Assembly (NCBI RefSeq): GCF_000001735.4
Contig: NC_003075.7
Coordinates: 15,563,001-15,627,000, forward strand
DNA: 64,000 nucleotides
Direction of reading: 5' to 3'
Source: Arabidopsis thaliana
Taxonomy: Eukaryota > Streptophyta > Magnoliopsida > Brassicales > Brassicaceae
Below, one piece after another: positions 58,550 to 64,000 of this stretch. The notes beneath the pieces are model-generated. The model was given only the letters and a program-made list of their open reading frames with translations, had not been told where the DNA came from and made no database searches. A program made the translations under genes and the position numbers. Positions within the stretch are counted from its first letter, which is position 1; every line of letters begins with the position of its first letter.

Positions 58550-61500
58550 ATGAGTAGATATCTAGCAAGATATATGGTGTCTAGATACTTCTCTTCTGCT
58601 TCTTCCCGTCCTTTACACGTTTGCATCGTCGGAAGTGGACCTGCTGGTTTCTATACTGCTGACAAGGTACACACGTCTTTCTCTCATATTCTGCAAAATA
58701 TAGTGTATGTAAACCAGATTTTGTGATTTATATCATCAATTATGACTCTTAGCTCGTGATTTGATGGCTGGTAATCAGGTATTGAAGGCGCATGAAGGAG
58801 CGCATGTAGATATAATCGATCGATTACCTACACCTTTTGGACTTGTTCGGTCTGGTGTTGCCCCTGATCATCCTGAAACTAAGGTACCACTCCTTAGCTT
58901 AATCTTGTTTAGAGAAAGACTAGGATTTTCTCCATTGATTTAATGTCAACCACAATGCTTTCTACAACAGATTGCCATTAATCAGTTCTCACGTGTCGCA
59001 CAACACGAGCGTTGTTCGTTTATTGGGAATGTAAAGCTGGGATCGGATTTATCACTTTCTGAGCTGCGGGATTTGTATCATGTGGTATGACTTTCTTAAC
59101 TATGCTCTTATATGATTTAGATTAGCAACTAATTAGCTCAAAAGTGTCTCTAACGACGCAGGGACCTATTCGTTTGTTATAGTAGTTATTATGTGTGTTC
59201 AGGTTGTGCTTGCATATGGTGCTGAAAGTGACAAAGATCTTGGCATTCCAGGTGAGGTATGCCAGTTACAAGTTTCATGTGGTCGAATTAGGTGTTTAGA
59301 TAGGTTTTGACATAAGTTAGTGTATTTTGGTTGCTTATACTTGTTGGCTATCCATTCTGATGTAGTACGTTGACTTTGGTAGAGTTTGAGTGGTATATAC
59401 TCTGCAAGAGAATTCGTCTGGTGGTATAATGGGCATCCTGACTACAGTAGTTTGAAACCTGACTTGAAAACGTCTGACTCAGCTGTCATTCTTGGCCAGG
59501 TACTCTAATATATGGTGTGCGATTAATAGAGCCTATTAGTTGTTAGTTAGCAGGATGTACATATCAACAACAGTTTGATACCGAAATTTTCTAGTAAATG
59601 TATTTCTCAAGACCTCTCTGACATATGATCCTTCAAAACTTAGGGTAATGTAGCTCTAGATGTTGCTCGGATTCTCTTAAGACCGACAACAGAGTTGGCG
59701 TCAACTGATATTGCTACACATGCTTTATCTGCGCTGAAAGAAAGTTCTATAAGGTCCCATTTAACCGTTTAACTAGTTGAATCTTGTTCCTTTCCATCTT
59801 TCCTATAGTTGAAAACCAACTACAGTCCCTGATACAAAGTTGTAATGTGTTCAGGAAGGTGTATCTCATCGGAAGACGGGGGCCAGTTCAAGCAGCATTG
59901 ACTGCTAAAGAGCTTCGAGAAGTTCTCGGTAACATTCATATATAAACCATATACTAATCTTTTTGATTTTTTTTTTGATAGATCTCAGTGGGATCATCCC
60001 ACATAAGAAATAACATAAGAAATTGTGTTTGGGTTTTATAAGAATGTGGTTTGGTGTGATGGATTTAGGTGTGTGCTGCCATTTTTCAGACCTTGGGTTC
60101 TATTGTTTTCTTATATTTTGTTGAAGTACTTGCTGAACACCTCTATCTTTAATGTTACTGTCTACTCTGTTTGTTCTGCTGGATATGGGACTGCCTTGGT
60201 GATTATTTTGCTGCAGTAGTTGATACTTGATACTATATAAGATGTTGAATAGCAAAAGTTTACTCCTTTGCCTTAATTTACCTGTCTTGACCTTCTCGGG
60301 GTTTTGTGAGATAATAAGTATTGTCTCTATTTTCTGATATTCCTATCTTTCCGTTGGTGCATTATCTCTAATGTTTTGTTGGCATTGGCGTTTGCTATTT
60401 TCCCATTGGTAAGAATATAAACGCATATCTCTTTATAATACAGGGATTAAGAACTTGCACATTCGAATAAAGCAGACTGACTTGAGTGTAACTCCTGCTG
60501 ATGAGGTACTTGTGTTACTGACTTTCAATTAAAGTAAGGCTGAACCCTGTTATTTGCATTTTTAGTAAATTTGTTTATACCTCCACGAACTGTATCTTGA
60601 CACTCTTCTTTTTTTCGAAGGAAGAAATGAAAACTAGTAGAGCCAGGAAGAGGATCTATGAATTATTGTCCAAGGCTGCAGCAGCAGCAAAAACATCCGA
60701 AGCAGACCCTGATCAACGAGAGCTGCACTTTGTTTTCTTCCGCCAACCTGACCAGTTCTTAGAGTCAGATGAAAGAAAGGGACATGTTTCCGGTGTAAAC
60801 TTGCAAAAAACCATTCTTGAAAGTAAGTGCACCTTAGTTATTCTGTAGATTGCTTAGCTGGAGACACTAGAAATAGAATGGTGATTTCTTAGGATACAAT
60901 AGTATATTTTGCTAACATTTCATCCATATCTTTCGTAACTTGTAGGTGTTGGAACCGGAAAGCAAATTGCAGTTGGTACAGGAGAGTTCGAGGATCTTAA
61001 CTGCAGGTAATGTGCTCTCTAATGAAAGGTCTTAAGTGCATATCTCTTGTAACTGTTAAACAAGAACTATAACAAATCAAATGAAAGTATGTTCAATTTT
61101 GCAGTATGGTGCTGAAGGCCATTGGTTACAAGTCTGTTCCAGTCAATGGTTTACCATTTGATCACAAGAAAGGTGGTATAATATGAAAGTGTTGTGTAAT
61201 TAGTGTCTACGAAGAAAAAAAAATGAAGTTGTTCGGATTTTTTTGACTCTGCCTCAATTGTTTGTTTCAAGGTGTTGTCCCAAATGTAAAGGGTCGAGTG
61301 GTTAGTCACACGTCAGGAGACATATCACAGACTGAACCTGGCTTATACGTATGTGGGTGGCTCAAAAGAGGACCAGTAGGGATAATTGCCACAAACCTCT
61401 ACTGTGCTGAAGAAACGGTAAGCAACAAGCTTGTCGACCCTGAAAATAGAACTGATGTTCTTTAACTAGGAGATATGTGTTTGTTGCAGGTTGGTAGCAT

Positions 61501-61711
61501 AAGCGAGGACATTGAAGAAGGTGTTTGGAAGAGCTCAAAAGCAGGAAGCAAAGGACTGATGCAATTGCTGGAGAAGAGAAAAGTGAAGAAGGTGGAGTTT
61601 AGTGGGTGGGAGAAGATTGATGCCAAAGAAAAACAAATGGGGATTGAGAGAAACAAGCCCAGAGAAAAATTAGTCACTTGGGAGGATCTATTAGCAGCAG
61701 CAGCCAACTAG
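58550..61711 (+). CDS. MFDR: Mitochondrial adrenodoxin/ferredoxin-NADP reductase
   Basis: Thirteen exons join in phase to 483 aa: 58550-58666, 58779-58883, 58971-59084, 59203-59256, 59383-59499, 59644-59753, 59855-59928, 60444-60505, 60621-60822, 60946-61006, 61105-61172, 61272-61417 and 61490-61711. A basic, Ser-rich N-terminus ([19 protein letters not shown]) fits a mitochondrial presequence. The FAD-binding GxGxxG is in [13 protein letters not shown], followed by [17 protein letters not shown]. The NADP site is in [17 protein letters not shown], and LIGRRGP and [18 protein letters not shown] are family signatures. It passes electrons from NADPH to mitochondrial ferredoxin, as used in biotin and Fe-S cluster assembly. 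Length matches At4g32360. Confidence 0.95.
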
Positions 61712-62557
61712 GGCCATATTTTTTTTCAATTAATAAAATTAATGATAGTCTTCTTCTTTTTTTCTTTGGGTCCAGAGAATCAATGATTTAGTCTAGTAGA
61801 CGGAAAAAATATTACTTTCCATTTGTTATTCTTTTCAAATACAAATCCATATTATCTTACATATTAATGTGGGATTATTATGCTAGTTAAAAGTTAATCC
61901 TAATCTAAACAGTAAACAATTTACTTAGATGTTAAAGATTTGTATATTTGTCATGCAAATGTAGATGTATTTTTAATGTAAAATTAATGCTTAGTTTTCT
62001 AATTTAACTGTAGATAGACTTCAAATTAAAAAAAAAAAAAACTTAATTTAATTGAATTTACCTAGCAATTGAATGCAAATAAATCACTCTGCAGCTGAAA
62101 GAAAAAAGCATTAAAGAAACATTAAAAGTTTTTTTTCAAGAATCTGTTTCCAGTTTCCACATCATTATTTAAATTAAACATGAATGTGAAATATAGGTCA
62201 ATTAGTTCTGAAACAAATAGATTCATTTAAAAAATCTCTAAATATTATATTTAAAAAATCTCTAAATATTATATTTAAAAAATAAAACTAAAGCTAATAT
62301 TTTCACTTTAATTTTAAATTTCTCAATACTTATCCGTGTATATTATCAAGATGAAATTTAATATTATTAGTCATCTAAATGATATTATCAAAGGTTGTAT
62401 CTCTTAGAACTAAAACTAAGTTCATAATTTCGAATTGTTGACAAGTAATCAAAAGTATTGTATGACTCAACCTCCAACTCAACAATATAAATAGATCCTC
62501 AAATCAAGATTAAAATTGTGAGACATTACCTTCCTCTGGAATTGATTTCCTCTGTGC
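61712..62557. other. AT-rich spacer with a 24-bp direct repeat
   Basis: Spacer of very high AT content. A 24-base unit starting ATTTAAAAAATCTCTAAATA occurs twice in tandem at about 62224-62272. A possible TATA stretch (AATATAAATAG, about 62483) lies 75 bp before the next ATG. No gene seen. Confidence 0.5.
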
Positions 62558-64000
62558 ATGTTCAATTTTTTTTTTACTATGAAGGATTTTAAAACATTGT
62601 TCTCATTGATTATAGTTATATCATACTATTTCGAATATGGAGAAGGCCAAAGAATTCTAAGCATCAAGGATTTTATTATTGATACTAATCACACCATCAT
62701 TGATTATTCTCAAGTAATCATTTTCTTAAAACTGATATGCAGTTAGATTATCAAAATTCTAGTAATAATTTCCAATGAAATATAAAAACTATATCATTTT
62801 TTAAAGGCATTTCAAGAAGCATGGAAAGGATTATGCGAAGATGAAACACCCAACGGCTCAGCTTTAGTGATACGAAAGAACGAAACATATACTTTACAAC
62901 CATCAACTTTTCGAGGTCCATGCGTATCTTCTAACATTCATATTCAGGTACTTTTGAAGATGTTAAGTGATGTATATAAAGATCTTGCAAAAAATCTCTT
63001 TGCTTCAAAACATGTTTATGTTAACAAAGTTGTAAGAAGTATTTTATTTTATTAAACAAAAAAAAAAGTATTTTATTTTAATGAATAGATAGATACTATA
63101 TATATCGAGCCAAACACTTGGTGCACATATAAGAACATACACATACATACATACATAATATTAACATGCATGTATGATTCTTTTTCTTTTTGATAAGATT
63201 GATGGAAAACTCGAAGGGCCAAGGAAGCCGATATATTGGAAAAACAAAGAAAACAGGAGTTGGTTAGGTTTCAAGGATGTAGAAGGTCTCGTCATCAACG
63301 GCTCAGGAGTTCTTAATCCTCATGGGGAAGCTTGGTGGAAATCTGTTAGTCTCTCTAAACGACCAACAGTAAGTCATTCCCAACACAATCCTTTTAGTAT
63401 ATCTTTTACATTTCTATATGAATCCACACAAATGAATTTATTCGTGTATGAACAAGTGCTAACTTTTATAAATAACTTTTCAAGTGACAATCAGGGCCGG
63501 GTTATACTAAAGTAAACAAGTGCTAATTTTGCTTATTAATAACTTATTACGTTTTGTATCTACAGACAATTAGTTTTGCGTCATGCATGGACATTGTATA
63601 TAATGGACTACATCACATAAATAGTCCAAGAAATCACATTTCAATTTATGGTTGCACCAATGCAACTTTATCAAATCTTGATATAAGCGCACCCGAAGAC
63701 AGTCCAAACACGGATGGCATCAACATTTGTCTTTCACACAGAATCCAAATCTTAGACTCCTCTATTCAAACTGGTAATCTTTATTCTTCTTTTTGTTTGA
63801 ATTTTAATATATTCATAGATTAAATGTTGGAAAATATGCTAAATTGCTTTATGGATGTGTTTATTACATGTTAGGTGATGATTGTGTTGCAATTACTGGT
63901 GGAAGGGGTGGTTCTTCAGATATCAACATTACTGGTGTAGCATGTGGTCCGGGTCACGGTATCAGGTTTGTTAGAAAATAAAAGTACAAAGAACTTTGAA
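62558..64000 (+). CDS. Polygalacturonase-like (GH28, pectin lyase fold) protein, 5' part
   Basis: Exons 62558-62713, 62807-62947, 63198-63368, 63566-63773 and 63875-63965 join in phase; a GTTTGT donor follows and the gene runs out of the window. The N-terminus is a signal peptide (KDFKTLFSLIIVISYYFEYGEG). GH28 features are NGSGVLNPHGEAWW, SPNTDGINICLS (NTD), GDDCVAIT (DD) and CGPGHGI (GHG), so three of the four catalytic signatures are present; the fourth (RIK) would be in the missing part. The expected product is a secreted wall enzyme that hydrolyses homogalacturonan. Two in-frame ATGs compete (62558 and 62579); the second begins directly at the signal peptide. Corresponds to At4g32370 by position. 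Confidence 0.88.

Overview
This window is nuclear DNA of a flowering plant, almost certainly Arabidopsis thaliana or a very close relative. The genes have short GT-AG introns, AT-rich spacers and Brassicaceae protein sequences. Their order matches what I recall of the At4g32250-At4g32370 interval on chromosome 4. Exon chains read by hand give in-frame proteins whose lengths agree with the family members I remember (for example 611 aa KOC1, 219 aa ATP synthase b', 251 aa IAA29, 821 aa SD2-5, 329 aa APX6, 483 aa ferredoxin/adrenodoxin reductase). Gene names rest on memory of these proteins; no search was run.

Layout. 1-2547: the end of a decayed Ty3/gypsy (Tat-like) LTR element on the minus strand, cut by the window edge. 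2548-6830: a patchwork of small genes and duplicated gene debris. It holds a decayed copy of pieces of the KOC1 locus, an 88-aa membrane/coiled-coil gene, a duplicated first exon of that gene, a cupin-like fragment and a small four-residue-cysteine-poor ORF gene with three exons. 7285-16689: a minus-strand run of KOC1 (chloroplast outer-envelope kinase), the chloroplast ATP synthase b' subunit, a ubiquitin-like protein and the Golgi UDP-GlcNAc transporter UGNT1, with one plus-strand tRNA-Arg(UCU) between the last two. 16900-20478: a long spacer with G-boxes in front of the auxin repressor gene IAA29. 23003-31080: clathrin adaptor CAP1, a GT14 (Core-2 branching) glycosyltransferase on the minus strand, and KIX9. 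31081-36969: a long spacer that contains an 881-bp hAT-like non-autonomous transposon (32862-33742) carrying ten 28-bp repeats, most of them with a consensus E2F binding site. 36970-42234: receptor kinase SD2-5 and peroxidase APX6 in tandem. 46801-49740: microtubule protein WDL5 and a convergent TPR protein. 52184-53200: a five-exon gene of an uncharacterised plant family. 54634-61711: an IST1-domain ESCRT protein and mitochondrial adrenodoxin-type reductase. 62558-end: a polygalacturonase-like gene cut by the window edge.

The genes do not form a pathway; this is an ordinary gene-rich euchromatic arm. The most unusual structure is the E2F-site array inside the hAT-like element. Other points worth a second look are the duplication debris beside the LTR element, the substituted catalytic Asp of KOC1, the missing substrate loop and GC-AG intron of APX6, and two small genes that I could build exon by exon but could not name.
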